Translations under genes and position numbers: made by a program | Notes under the pieces: generated by a model | The model's database searches: none | Seen by the model: the letters and a program-made list of their open reading frames with translations, nothing else | Told to the model about the DNA's origin: nothing | Assembly: GCA_015229045.1 (NCBI GenBank) | Contig: JADGCJ010000007.1 | Location: forward strand, 1 to 64,000 | Direction of reading: 5' to 3' | Length of the DNA stretch: 64,000 bases | Source of the DNA: Magnetococcales bacterium | GTDB lineage: Bacteria; Pseudomonadota; Magnetococcia; Magnetococcales; DC0425bin3 | Shown here: positions 33,439-43,800 of the stretch, in pieces | Layout of the letters: every line of letters begins with the position of its first letter | Position numbering within the stretch: position 1 is the stretch's first letter

Positions 33439-34990
33439 GGCTCTCTTCTCCACCTGGTATTTTTATTCTAAAGGTTGCTCCCTGCTCCGGCTCACTCTCT
33501 GCGCGAATGACGCCGCCATGTTCTTCGATGATCTGATATGTGACAAAAAGACCTAGTCCTGTTCCTTTGCCAGGCTCTTTTGTCGTGAAGAACGGGTCGA
33601 ATATTTGCTGAGAACATCCCGCAGGCAGGCCGGGTCCGCTGTCGGTGAGGGTAACTTCCAGGAAACCGTCATGCCCATCCCGGGAGGAGATGGCGATATG
33701 TTTATCTCCGGGAGAAGATTCCATGGCTTCGGCAGAGTTTTTCAGCAGATTGATGAAAACCTGTTGCAACTGTTGCTTGTTGGCCAGGACATGGTGATCG
33801 CTTGCGATTTTTATATCCACGACAAGGTTGTCATCCAACTCTCCGCGCATCAGCAGCAGCGCCCCCTGTATGGCGGAGAGAAGGTTGGTGCGGCTTTTGT
33901 CGGAACTCCGATCCCGGGAGAAATCCAGGACCGTTTTGATGATATCCCTCGCCCGGTCTGTTGCAGAGACAATTTGTTCAGCCAACATTTTTTTGTAGGT
34001 AATGTCTGGTTCAGCCATTTCGGCGTGGAGAATTTCGGCAGAGGTGGAAATGTTGGAGAGGGGGTTGTTGATCTCATGGGCGATGCCGGCCAACATGGTG
34101 CCCAGGGAGGCCAGTTTTTCGGAGCGGACGATTTCGCGGCGATGCTCGAACAGTTCACGGATCATCCGGTTGAAGGCCTCGTGCATGGAACGCATTTCAT
34201 CATCGGCGACCGCCAGGGGCAGGGGGGTGATGTTGCCCGAGGAGATGCGATTCATGCTCTCTTCGAGGGATCGCAGGGGGTTGGTCACCGATTGGACCAT
34301 GAATCTGGCAACAACAAGCGTGAAAATAAAAAAAGTCACGATCAGAAAGACCAGAATCCATTTGATGGCTTTGAACAGGGCTTGAATATGCTGAAATTCA
34401 AGTTTATTCAACCTTTCGGCAATCTCCGATAAAATTTGTCCCTTGTCACGAATGGCTGACTGCAAGGTTGGCGTTGGTTCGGGTTCGGATTGGGTTTGGG
34501 TCAACAGACTGGCATACTCCTTCAGCAGGCGAAGGATTTGCCCCGGGTCGACGGGTTGCTGGCCGCTTTGCGTCGGAGACTCCTCGAAAGGGTGCAGCCA
34601 CAGTTCGCCGACTCTGACGAGCCATCCCTGTTTGTGAGACTCAATGTCATCCTCCACAATTCTCTGGGCAATACTCACAAACGACAAGGATCGATTGATG
34701 TCATCCTTGTCATGGTAGAGGAAATAATTTTTCTCAAAGCGCCTGGCTTCGAGAATAACGTCAAGAAACCTGGAGATGGTCGAGTACAGTTCAATCTGTT
34801 TTTCAATCAGGAGAAGATTGGTGAATATGAATAGAGCGAATAAGACAATAGAAATAAAACCGAAAGCATAGCCTGCGGATATTTTTTTTCTTATGCTGGA
34901 TTTTTTGACCTGCTTCTGTGCGTGATTTTTCATGAAACCATCAAAACTCAATCTGTTGAGAGTACTCATGTACTCTTCGCGAGAGGCCAT
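33404..34990 (-). CDS. Membrane sensor histidine kinase (HAMP, HisKA, HATPase)
   Basis: A 528-aa kinase partnering the overlapping sigma-54 activator. TM1 at ~40-62, a periplasmic region of ~150 residues, TM2 at ~215-237, and a HAMP domain ('VTNPLRSLEESMNRISSGNI'). The phosphoacceptor His is in 'LASLGTMLAGIAHEINNPLSN'. ATP-binding boxes: N ('NLLKNSAEAM'), G1 ('DSGPGLP'), G2 ('GKGTGLGL'). The periplasmic part has no recognised ligand domain. It follows the hydrolase gene by 21 bp on the same strand, which suggests the sensor is expressed with the exported methyltransferase group. Alternative start at 34969. Confidence 0.92.
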   Translation of the reverse strand: MASREEYMSTLNRLSFDGFMKNHAQKQVKKSSIRKKISAGYAFGFISIVLFALFIFTNLLLIEKQIELYSTISRFLDVILEARRFEKNYFLYHDKDDINRSLSFVSIAQRIVEDDIESHKQGWLVRVGELWLHPFEESPTQSGQQPVDPGQILRLLKEYASLLTQTQSEPEPTPTLQSAIRDKGQILSEIAERLNKLEFQHIQALFKAIKWILVFLIVTFFIFTLVVARFMVQSVTNPLRSLEESMNRISSGNITPLPLAVADDEMRSMHEAFNRMIRELFEHRREIVRSEKLASLGTMLAGIAHEINNPLSNISTSAEILHAEMAEPDITYKKMLAEQIVSATDRARDIIKTVLDFSRDRSSDKSRTNLLSAIQGALLLMRGELDDNLVVDIKIASDHHVLANKQQLQQVFINLLKNSAEAMESSPGDKHIAISSRDGHDGFLEVTLTDSGPGLPAGCSQQIFDPFFTTKEPGKGTGLGLFVTYQIIEEHGGVIRAESEPEQGATFRIKIPGGEESHGCPPTHSDRR

Positions 34991-35011
34991 TTCCAGAAAA
35001 AATGAAACGAA

Positions 35012-35983
35012 TCAGTTGCCGACCCTCTTGAGTATTTCTACCAAGGGCCAATGGGGAGGACCCTCCAGAAAGATGGACTCATGGGGGGTGGCGACGGCCA
35101 GAGAGTAGATTCCGGAGGGCCGGATTTTCATTCCCAGGGCGTCGTGCCAGGGCGGACCATGTTTCGCGAGCCCCTGCTTTAGTTGTTCGGAGAGCGAGGC
35201 ACTGGAGGGGCCGTAGAGATTGACAAAAAAACTGCGTCGCCGTGGATGCCGCAACCAGGTGGCATACTTTTCCGGGTCGCCGTAGAGGGCATCGAGCAGG
35301 ATCACCCCGCGCAGCCGCTTGTCGCGCTCCCGCTTCATGGCAAAGCCTCGATCCAGGGTGTAGGCCAAGGCTCGGTAGCCGCCGCTGAAGGCCACCAGGA
35401 TCACTGGCGCTCGTTTGAATCGGTCGGCAAACTTTCTGCCCAGCTCTTTGGTCAACACCCGGGAGAGATCCCCGAGCATGTTGCTGACTCCCTTGGGACG
35501 GTAGAGCTTGCCGGGGCTTGAATCCGCCGCATCGAGGGCCAACTGGGGCGCCACCAGCACCAGATTGCGGTTGGTGGCGTTGATCTGTTCCAACAGGGCC
35601 ATCTCTTTGACCAGGGTACGCCAGATCTCGGAATGGTGCCCGTGAAAGAAGAGCAGGATTTGAAAGGGCGAGTCAGGATCGAACGCCGGGGGGAGGTGCA
35701 GCAGAACCCGATTGTCGCGATAGTGAGGAGACTCCGGGTAGAGGCTCCTGCCGCTCACCGTATGCACGGGCTGGCCGCTGATGGGATCGGTGTGATCGAA
35801 GAAGGGCTGGTCGGTGTCGCCGACGACTCCGTTATAGGGAAACGGGGCGTGGGGCAGTCGGGCGATGAGGGTGATTCGGCAGGAGGTCTCACTCCGGCAC
35901 AGTACCTCATGGTCGATGGGCAGCTCCGTCGCCGGGGCGACGCCCCCTTGGAGCAGCACAGCCATCAGGCATCCGAGCCGCAC
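35012..35983 (-). CDS. Exported alpha/beta-hydrolase-like protein
   Basis: A ~323-aa protein. A GTG start at 35983 gives a signal peptide (MRLGCLMAVLLQGGVAPATE); an ATG at 35965, overlapping the upstream stop as TGATG, is the alternative with a poorer signal. Hydrolase marks: 'ILLFFHGHHSEIW' (oxyanion region), 'VILVAFSGGYRALAY' (nucleophile-elbow-like serine in FSGG), 'GVILLDALYGDPEKY' and a late His in 'TPHESIFLEGPPHWPL'. Two early cysteines (VLCRSETSCR) could form a disulfide. Substrate unknown. It is third in the operon after the methyltransferase and the spermidine-synthase-like membrane protein. Confidence 0.72.
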   Translation of the reverse strand: MRLGCLMAVLLQGGVAPATELPIDHEVLCRSETSCRITLIARLPHAPFPYNGVVGDTDQPFFDHTDPISGQPVHTVSGRSLYPESPHYRDNRVLLHLPPAFDPDSPFQILLFFHGHHSEIWRTLVKEMALLEQINATNRNLVLVAPQLALDAADSSPGKLYRPKGVSNMLGDLSRVLTKELGRKFADRFKRAPVILVAFSGGYRALAYTLDRGFAMKRERDKRLRGVILLDALYGDPEKYATWLRHPRRRSFFVNLYGPSSASLSEQLKQGLAKHGPPWHDALGMKIRPSGIYSLAVATPHESIFLEGPPHWPLVEILKRVGN

Positions 35984-38556
35984 GAGGCTGCGGGGGCGGA
36001 AGGAGAACGCAACAGGCCGAAAAAGCAGGGCCAGGCCAGCAGATAGAGGCCTCCCGCCAAGTAGAGATTGGCCGACAGTCCGATACTCACGGCGATGAGG
36101 GGAACCAGCACCGCGCCTATGACGGAAAACATGCCATTGATGCCCCACGCCCATAGGAAAAAAGGCTCCTTGCCCAATTGGGTCAGACAGGTCATGGCCG
36201 TTGCGAAAGGGAACCCCATGAGAAAGGCCGGCGGGAACAAAAGCAGGATGCAGGCGGCAGTCCGCCAGGAGAGGGTGCCAATCACCGGCAACCATGACTC
36301 CAGGGCCACGCCATAGAGCGCCAGAATGGCCGCGATGGCCAGAAAAATGCGCGGCATGACAGCCTTGGCCTGTGCAACGATGCGTCCGGAGGCCAGGGAT
36401 CCCAGGCCGGTGCTGATCAGCATGCCGGTAATCAGGACGCTGGTGGAGATCACCTGGTTGCCGAGGGCGCTGATGAATTTGCCAATCAACGCCACCTCCA
36501 CCAGAATATACCCCAATCCGATGGCGGCAAAATAGCCTAATGTGCCGAGCTTGCCCGGTTGCGGAGCAAAGAGGGTCTGCCAACCGAACAGAATGGGCAG
36601 AGAGAGCAGCAATGCCCCTGCCAGGATTGAGAGCCCCAGGGTCAGCCACAGAAGCAGGTAGCCCCACTCGTCGGAGATGCTCTCCGGACGGTCGATGAAG
36701 GCGGGCAGCTCCTTGAGTCGCACGGAACCGGCAAAATAGGGGCGATCATCCGTCAGGGGGGTGATGATAAAGGGATAGCTCGAGATCTCTTCCGGCTTGT
36801 CGCCGTGCATGATGCGATCCAGCATGAGGCGGTACAGGGAAGGCACGGAGATGTCGGCCCCTTCGTCATCCGCTCCTGTTTTTTCTGCATCGGCGGCCGG
36901 GGGAGGGGAGCCGCTCTTTCCCAGTACCGTCTGCCGGTACCCGGCGAGCAGGGCCGTTGCGTTCCCCTGGAAGTGTTCTCCGGGCCGGTAGACCACGTCG
37001 AAGGCCATCTCCCGGCTGTGTTCATCCAGCCTGGCCAGCTCCTCCGGCGTAAAACCACCTCTTTTGTACAGAACGGTGGTGGTGGAGAGAAACATTTGCA
37101 CCACATAGAAGGAGTCGGCGGCCAGGGTTCCGGTGGCGGCGCGACCCGCCTCTGCCAGGGTTGTGAAGAGGCGCAGGGTGGATTTTGGCGGATCCTCCTT
37201 GTTCCAGACCGTCACCGCCAGTACCCCGCCCGGTTCCAGGGCGTTCATGTAGGCGGCCATGGTCTCCCGGGTGTAGAGATACTTCTCGGTTACCGCGAAA
37301 CCGCCGGGGCTGGAAAGCCCGGTGGAGTCTGCCAGACTGAGGTCGATCACCTGAAAACGTCTCTGTTGTTTGTTGGTACGGATGAACAGGTGACCATCCA
37401 TGGGCACCAGGGTCAGGCGGGGGTCGGCCAGAAAATTGTCGGTGAAACGCCTGATGGCATCGCTGGCGAAGGCTGCCGGTATCATGGGATTGCCCTCCGC
37501 CACGGTGACATGTCTGGCACCGTTGGCCAGGGCCACCCGCGTCGAGATGCCGCCGCCGAACTGCACGACGAACACGTTTTCCGGCTGCGGTTTGAGCAGG
37601 TAGGGCATGACCATGGGCAGAAAACGGTAATAGTCGTTCTGCTCGGGGGGAATGGCCTTCATGATGCCGATGGGGCCATCGCTGTCCAGATACATGCCAA
37701 TGTAGGTATTCTTGGGCAACTCCTTCATGGACAGGGAGGCCATGTCGCTCAGGCCAGGAGCGAAATGAAAGTAGGAGCTGCCGTAGATTTCGAGCAGGCC
37801 GTGGGCGCTGGCAGCCTGGTGCAGGCGTTTGGCATCGGGAAATTTGGCGGCGTAGCTTACCCCCTTGTAGGGTGAGACCTGGATCTGGGGCAACAGAAAG
37901 AGCAGCAGCAGCGAGATTCCCCCGGAGAGAGTCACCATCCAGGGGGAGCTATGATCCCTCCAGGCACGAAACCAGGCCAGGGCGCCGCCCCACCAAAGCA
38001 GCAGGGGCAACAGCAGGAGGTGTTCGGGTGCGAGTTGGTACATGGCGGCCAGGCACAGCAGTCCGGTGATGCCGGAGCCGGTCATGTCTGCCGCATAGGT
38101 AAGTTGGAAACGGCGGCGACCGGCGAGAAAACAGATGCCGAGCAGGATGGCTCCCACCAGGAAAGGCACGGCATAGGCGACCAGGTTGACGACCAGATTG
38201 AGGATCTGTCGGCTGTCCGCCAGGAGAAAGATGGGGTTGAACCGGGCGTTCTGGGAGACCACATTGCCCAGCACCATCAAGGGGCCGAACAGCAGCAAGG
38301 CGAGACGGGCGATGGCCTCCATCCGACGTTCGAAGAGATCCCGTCCCAGGCACATGAGGGTGCTGGCAAGGCCGAAACCAAACATGGCGACACTCACCAC
38401 CAGGGAGCCGAAATGGGCCCAGCCGGAGATGGCATAGAGCCGCATGACGGTAATCTGCAAGGCAATGATGGCCCCGGCGATGAGAAAGACCGCAAACAGA
38501 AAGGAGCGGCGCCCGGCCACGCCTTCCAGGGCAATGCCGACGGGCCGATGGCTCAA
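35965..38556 (-). CDS. Polytopic membrane protein with spermidine-synthase-like domain
   Basis: An 863-aa protein. About six N-terminal hydrophobic segments ('FLFAVFLIAGAIIALQITVMRLY' onward) lead to a Rossmann domain at ~310-480 resembling spermine/spermidine synthases ('VFVVQFGGGISTRVALANGARHVTVAEGNP', read in parts, and 'FQVIDLSLADSTG'). A C-terminal membrane part of six or more helices follows ('GYFAAIGLGYILVEVALIGKF', 'LITGMLISTGLGSLASGR', 'GINGMFSVIGAVLVPL'). The usual GGG(D/E)G and vEiDp motifs are altered to FGGGIS and AEGNP, so catalysis may differ or be lost. The family is widespread and poorly characterised. It overlaps the upstream methyltransferase by four bases. Confidence 0.82.
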   Translation of the reverse strand: MSHRPVGIALEGVAGRRSFLFAVFLIAGAIIALQITVMRLYAISGWAHFGSLVVSVAMFGFGLASTLMCLGRDLFERRMEAIARLALLLFGPLMVLGNVVSQNARFNPIFLLADSRQILNLVVNLVAYAVPFLVGAILLGICFLAGRRRFQLTYAADMTGSGITGLLCLAAMYQLAPEHLLLLPLLLWWGGALAWFRAWRDHSSPWMVTLSGGISLLLLFLLPQIQVSPYKGVSYAAKFPDAKRLHQAASAHGLLEIYGSSYFHFAPGLSDMASLSMKELPKNTYIGMYLDSDGPIGIMKAIPPEQNDYYRFLPMVMPYLLKPQPENVFVVQFGGGISTRVALANGARHVTVAEGNPMIPAAFASDAIRRFTDNFLADPRLTLVPMDGHLFIRTNKQQRRFQVIDLSLADSTGLSSPGGFAVTEKYLYTRETMAAYMNALEPGGVLAVTVWNKEDPPKSTLRLFTTLAEAGRAATGTLAADSFYVVQMFLSTTTVLYKRGGFTPEELARLDEHSREMAFDVVYRPGEHFQGNATALLAGYRQTVLGKSGSPPPAADAEKTGADDEGADISVPSLYRLMLDRIMHGDKPEEISSYPFIITPLTDDRPYFAGSVRLKELPAFIDRPESISDEWGYLLLWLTLGLSILAGALLLSLPILFGWQTLFAPQPGKLGTLGYFAAIGLGYILVEVALIGKFISALGNQVISTSVLITGMLISTGLGSLASGRIVAQAKAVMPRIFLAIAAILALYGVALESWLPVIGTLSWRTAACILLLFPPAFLMGFPFATAMTCLTQLGKEPFFLWAWGINGMFSVIGAVLVPLIAVSIGLSANLYLAGGLYLLAWPCFFGLLRSPSAPAASCGSDA

Positions 38557-39440
38557 CGGTTGCCCTTCCCGCTCCAGGTGCCACCGCCCTCTTTGGTGAA
38601 GGGGACGAAGGAGACGGAGAGCCTGCCGTTATAGACATCCTTGCGGGTGATGGTGACCTTTCCTTCCGCATCCACCTCTTTTTGTACCTTGAGCAGGGTC
38701 TGTTTGCCTGGAGGGCCAACAGGAATGACCATGATGCCGTTGGGTGCCAGCTGTTTGAGCAGGGGAGGGGGAATGTGGTCGATGGCGCAGGTGACGATGA
38801 TTTTGTTGAAGGGGGCTTTCTCTTCCCAGCCGTTATAGCCGTCCCCGGACTTGAGATGTACATTCTGGTACTCGGCATTGCCGGACTCGACGAGCTTCTT
38901 GTACACCCCCTTGGTGCGCTCGTGGAGTGGCTCGATGATCTCCACCGAGTGGACGTGGTTGGAGAGATGGGCGAGAACGGCCGATTGATAACCCGAGCCG
39001 GTTCCCACCTCGAGAACCTTGTCCTCCGGCTGCACATCCAGGGCGGAGGTCATACGCATCACCAGATGGGGGCCGGAAATGGTCACGCCGTAGCCGATAT
39101 CGAGGAAGGCGTGGTCATAGGCATGCGACTTGTTGCGCTCCAGGGTGAACTCCTCCCGGGCGGTCAGCAGGAAGGCCTTTGCCGCCTTGTCGGTGGTGAC
39201 ATCCTTGTTGTGCTGGAGCGCCAGGAAACGATCAAAGCGCCAGGCCAACATTTTTTTGTCCTGGTTCGTCTTTTTACTCATGGATGTCACAAAGCTGGCC
39301 TTGTCACCCGTTTCGGGCATGGCAAGGGTCGCCACATCAAAGCTGGCATCCTGCGCGAAGCAAACGCCAGCCGGGAGGGCCAGTCCCAGAAAAAGGAGTG
39401 GGAGGTACGAACGGATCTGGTTCTTCGCTGATGGTTTCAT
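38553..39440 (-). CDS. Exported protein-L-isoaspartate O-methyltransferase-like protein
   Basis: A 295-aa protein with a clear cleavable signal peptide (MKPSAKNQIR, hydrophobic core, VCFA-QD). The mature part carries the PCMT fold: 'RMTSALDVQPEDKVLEVGTGSGYQSAVLAHLSNHV' (read in parts; SAM motif I), 'VEIIEPLHERTK', 'GDGYNGWEEKAPFNKIIVTCAI' and 'IPPPLLKQLAPNGIMVIPVG'. Cytoplasmic PIMT repairs isoaspartyl damage; an exported version is unusual because SAM is cytoplasmic. An added ~70-residue N-terminal region precedes the domain. It is first of a five-gene operon ending in a two-component system. Confidence 0.87.
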   Translation of the reverse strand: MKPSAKNQIRSYLPLLFLGLALPAGVCFAQDASFDVATLAMPETGDKASFVTSMSKKTNQDKKMLAWRFDRFLALQHNKDVTTDKAAKAFLLTAREEFTLERNKSHAYDHAFLDIGYGVTISGPHLVMRMTSALDVQPEDKVLEVGTGSGYQSAVLAHLSNHVHSVEIIEPLHERTKGVYKKLVESGNAEYQNVHLKSGDGYNGWEEKAPFNKIIVTCAIDHIPPPLLKQLAPNGIMVIPVGPPGKQTLLKVQKEVDAEGKVTITRKDVYNGRLSVSFVPFTKEGGGTWSGKGNR

Positions 39441-39677
39441 GGCATGATTGTCGTGATCGGGATGGGAGGGAAAAGGGGCTTCGAGCGTCGTGACAGGGTC
39501 TGAAAATACCCTGGATCACCGAGGGTTGGCGGGGTTGACACACGCCACGCCCGGGCGTCGGAGTTCCAACCGATGCAATTGCCAAGCCACTTCCCACAGG
39601 CAGCCGATCGTCAAGCTTGCCAGGCTGTCATCCGTGGCAAGATCAGGCGTTCCTGGCGACGAGACCGACACCTGACC

Positions 39678-39702
39678 GACGCTTGATCTGGAATTGGAAT
39701 GA
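39678..39702 (+). mobile_element. Solo end of the MITE-like element (M3)
   Basis: GACGCTTGATCTGGAATTGG matches the right end of M2 and, inverted, the left end of M1. No matching left end was found upstream, so it is a decayed or solo terminus, five bases from the HD-GYP gene stop. Confidence 0.6.
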
Positions 39703-39706
39703 CGCA

Positions 39707-40828
39707 TCACGTCAACTCTGCGATCCGGATGTCCGTATCGTTTTGCTCCTCTTTCCACTGTTCGTGGATTTTCAGGATTTCGGGCAGGAGTTGCATGAAC
39801 AGATCGATCAATTCCGGATCGAAGTGGCGTCCTTTTTCTCCCTGCATCCAGGTCAGGGTTCGTTCCAGGGACCAGGGGGTTTTGTAGGGGCGGGTCGAAG
39901 TCAGAGCGTCGAAAACATCGGCCACGGCTGTGATACGGCCGACAATGGGTATCTCCCTGCCCGCCAGGCCGTAAGGATAGCCCGATCCATCCCATTTTTC
40001 GTGATGGGTCAGGGCCACTTGTCGCGCTGTTTCCAGCAGGACAGAGTCGTGCTCCCCGATGATTCCGGCCCCGATGATCGGATGCCGTCGCATGATCTGC
40101 AGTTCCTCACGGTCCAGTGTTGCCGGCTTGAGTAGAATGCCATCGGGGATACCAATCTTGCCGATGTCATGCATGGGGGCCGATTGAAACAGCAGATCCG
40201 CTTCCACCGAAGAGAGACCCGCATGGGGGGCGAGAATCCGGCAATAGTGGCTCATGCGGATGACGTGCAGCCCGGTTTCGTTATCCTTGAACTCGGCTGC
40301 CCGGCCCAGACGGCGAATGATCTCCAATCGGGTCGATGAGAGATCTTCGGTGAGGCGTTGCAGGGCGGCCGTGCGTTCCTGGACTCTTGTTTCCAGGAGG
40401 CGATTCTGGTCAGCCAGGGCTTCACGGGCACGTTTCAGCTGGACGTGAGTCCGCACGCGCGCCTGTACCACTGGTGGCGAGAAAGGCTTGCTGATGAAAT
40501 CCACGGCACCCAGTTCAAAGCCCCGGGTCTGATCCTCGACTTCATTGCGGGCGGTGATGAAGATGATGGGAATCTCCTGGGTGGAGTCGTTCCCTTTCAA
40601 GCGACGGCACACCTCGTAGCCATCCATGACGGGCATCATGACATCCAGCAGGATCAGGTCGGGATGACTGGTGGCAATATCATCCAGGGCGGTGATGCCA
40701 TCCAGGGCCACGCCTACGTCGTAATCTTCACCGAGGGTCTCGACGAGCAGGTCGATATTGGTCTCGGTATCATCCACAACGAAAATCCGTGCTTTGGATC
40801 CCTCCTCGTTATTGATTTGCTTGCCCAT
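39707..40828 (-). CDS. Response regulator with HD-GYP domain (c-di-GMP phosphodiesterase-like)
   Basis: A 373-aa protein. Receiver domain residues ~13-130: acidic pair in 'IFVVDDTETN', phospho-Asp in 'ILLDVMMPVMDG', Lys in 'FISKPFSPP'. A short coiled linker follows. The HD-GYP domain at ~190-350 has 'HDIGKIGIPD' and 'THHEKWDGSGYPYGL', keeping the HD and GYP residues needed for metal binding and c-di-GMP hydrolysis. It overlaps the 3' end of the hybrid kinase gene by 20 bases, so the pair is likely a signalling unit. Confidence 0.94.
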   Translation of the reverse strand: MGKQINNEEGSKARIFVVDDTETNIDLLVETLGEDYDVGVALDGITALDDIATSHPDLILLDVMMPVMDGYEVCRRLKGNDSTQEIPIIFITARNEVEDQTRGFELGAVDFISKPFSPPVVQARVRTHVQLKRAREALADQNRLLETRVQERTAALQRLTEDLSSTRLEIIRRLGRAAEFKDNETGLHVIRMSHYCRILAPHAGLSSVEADLLFQSAPMHDIGKIGIPDGILLKPATLDREELQIMRRHPIIGAGIIGEHDSVLLETARQVALTHHEKWDGSGYPYGLAGREIPIVGRITAVADVFDALTSTRPYKTPWSLERTLTWMQGEKGRHFDPELIDLFMQLLPEILKIHEQWKEEQNDTDIRIAELT

Positions 40829-43800
40829 GGGCTGCCATCTCCAGTTCCGTCATCAGGTGTTCCAAATCGGCTTGTGCTTCGCGGAATCGATAGCGCAGGA
40901 TCCGCTTTTCCAAGACATCCAGTCGTCCCCACAGGGAGATGGGCCACGAGAGCGCTCTGACCCGATCCAAGGCCGGGCGGCACGCCCGTGGCTGACGCGA
41001 AGGAAGCAGAGAAGCCAAATCCTGCAAGGCCTCCAACAGCAGTTCCCGCTCGGTATTGCCGAAAGTATCACTGCATGGATCGCGGTGGTGCTGACCACCA
41101 GGGTGGGTACCCTCGGTCATCCTGGCCAGAGCGGACAGGCCGGACAACACGCGCGAAAGTTCCTGTTCAAGTGCCTGCAAGGGTACATCGACAGATTCGG
41201 CATCCGCCAGAATGGCTTTTTCCAGGTTTGCCGCTGATTCCTGCAATGTCAAGGCGCCGATCGTGCCCGCCAATCCTTTCAGGGTATGGACCTCCCGTTC
41301 GGCATCTCTTGTCTCTCCTGCGTCCAGGCAAAGCCGGATGTGTCGCATGGTATCTTTCTGATCTTCGGAGAAGCGTTCCAACAGGCTGTGGTAGAGCATC
41401 GTGCGTCCGGCAACCCGGGCCAGGCCCAATTTTGGATCGATACCTGGCAGATCTGGCCAGTCCAGGGCCGGTTCGGTTTTCAACATGAGCGGCGGGATCG
41501 CGGCGACAGACCCCACTTCCAGCCAGCGGGCCAGCATGGTGAAGAGACCGGATGGATCGATAGGTTTGCCCAGGTGGTCATTCATGCCGGCTTCCAGGCA
41601 CCGTTCGCGATCGCCGACCATGGCCCCGGCGGTCATGGCAATGATGGGAATGGTCTCTTTCCCGGGCATCTGGCGAATGTGTTGCGTTGCTTCGTAGCCG
41701 TCCATTTCCGGCATTTGCACATCCATCAGGATGGCATCGAACGTTCCTTCCCGAACCATGGCCACCGCTTCCCGGCCATGGCGTGCCACCGTGCCGAGGA
41801 TCCCTGCCAGTTCCAACAGACCCAGGGCCACCTGCCGATTGATGTCATGATCCTCCACCAGCAGGATGCGTTTGCCCCGGAGGGCATCCATGACCCCTTC
41901 CGAGAGGGGTGGTCGGTCGGGGTCATCCCAGCTTTCGTGTCGTCGTACCTTGAAGCCCAGGGCGCCCATCACGCCATCCAGGAGTCGGGCCGGACTGACA
42001 GGCTTGCCGAGGAACCAACGAATGCCCATCTTGCTGCACTGAGACCATATGCGTTCCCGATCGCGGCTGTGGTACAGCATCAGCACTTCCGGTCTCTCTT
42101 GGCCCATGGTTTCCAGCAGGCGTCGTGCCGTTTCCGGCCCATCCCATTGTGGCATGTCCGAGTCGATGATCAGGATGCGGTGGGTTGTGTCGGATCCTGA
42201 CATGAGACGCAGGGCATCCGGTCCCGATGATGCCTGGGTAACCCGGCAGGAGACCCTTTCCAGGATTTCGGCCTGGACTTTTCGCGCATGGGCATTGTCG
42301 TCGACGAGCAACACCGGCACATCGCGCAGATCGGGTCCAGGTGATGCCGTCCAGTGTCCCGCTCCTGCCTGATAGCCGAATTGGGCAGTGAACCAGAAGG
42401 TACTGCCCACCTCCGGCGTACTCTCCAGACCAATCTTCCCCCCCATGAGTCCCACCAGACGCTTGCTGATCGCCAGGCCCAATCCCGTGCCGCCGTAGCG
42501 GCGTGTCATGGAGGCATCCACCTGGGAAAAGGACTGAAACAGTTTGGAGCGTTGTTCTTCGGTCAGACCGATGCCGGTGTCGCGCACGGCAAAGTGAATC
42601 TGAACGATTTCGTCATCCATCTCCATCAGTCTGGTGGTCAGGATGACCTCCCCGGATGAGGTGAATTTGATGGCATTGTTCAACAGGTTGAGCATGACCT
42701 GATTGAGTCGCAACGGGTCTCCCATCAGCACTTTGGGTACCTGGGGATCGGTCTGAAAGACAATCTCCAACCCCTTGTTATGGGCCTCCAGCGTGACCAG
42801 GCTGGCCAGGGTTTCCAGGACATCTTCCAGGCGAAAGGTCACCCGTTCAAGGTCCAGATGTCCGGCCTCGATCTTGGAGAAATCCAGGATATCATTGATG
42901 ATCCGCAGCAGGGATTGTCCTGCGGAATGGATGGTTTGGACGTGTTCTCGTTGGCGCTGTTCCAGGTTGCCTTGCAATACCAGATGGCTCATGCCGATGA
43001 TGGCGTTCATGGGGGTGCGGATTTCATGGCTCATGTTGGCCAGGAACTCGCTTTTTGACCGATTGGCGCTTTCGGCCTGTTCCATGCTTTTACGCAGTGC
43101 CTCCTGGATCTGTTTTTGTTCGGTGATATCGCGAAAGACGCCCACCGATCCACTGATCCACCCCTCTTCCCAAATGGGCACCGCCACCATGGAGATGGGG
43201 ATGCGCACACCATCCCGTCGCGTAAAAATATCTTCGTCGGAGCGAAAGACCAGGCCGGATGCCATGATGTGTTTTGCCGGGCAATCCTCTTCGGAGACAT
43301 GCCTGCCGTTGGCATCCTGGAAATGGACTGCATCGTGGAAGGTGATGCCCTTCATGTCGGCGAGGGTCCAGCCGAGAATGCGTTCCGCTTCGGGGTTGAG
43401 AAAAGTGCAATATCCCCAGCGATCCAGGGCAAATACCCCGTCGCCCATGGAGTCGGTAATGCCTTGCAGGAAGCGTCGGCTTTCGGCGACGGTCTCTTCC
43501 ATCTTTTTCTGGTGGGTGATGTCCGTGCGAATGCCGATATACTGGATCGGTCGACCGCGATCATCCAGGAAAGGCACAATTGTCGCTGCCACCCAATAGA
43601 GGTTTCCGTCCTTGGCGCGATTGCACACCGATCCGTGCCACACTTCGCCGCGACCAATGGTTCGCCACATCTCCTGGAAAAATGTCTTGTCGTGGTAACG
43701 GGAGTTGATCAGGCGGTGATCGCGTCCGATCAGCTCTTCCAGGGTGAAGCCGCTGATTTGACAAAACCGATCATTGGCATAGGTGATCCGACCGCGCACG

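Noticed and set aside
36000..36667. Long minus-strand frame extending the hydrolase gene upstream (to 36667)
   Set aside because: This part is the out-of-frame shadow of the spermidine-synthase-like gene; a signal peptide and gene-junction overlap place the hydrolase start at 35983 or 35965.
39574..39590. TTGGCAATTGCA on the minus strand as a sigma-54 promoter for the PCMT operon
   Set aside because: The GG-to-GC distance is far too short for a -24/-12 promoter.
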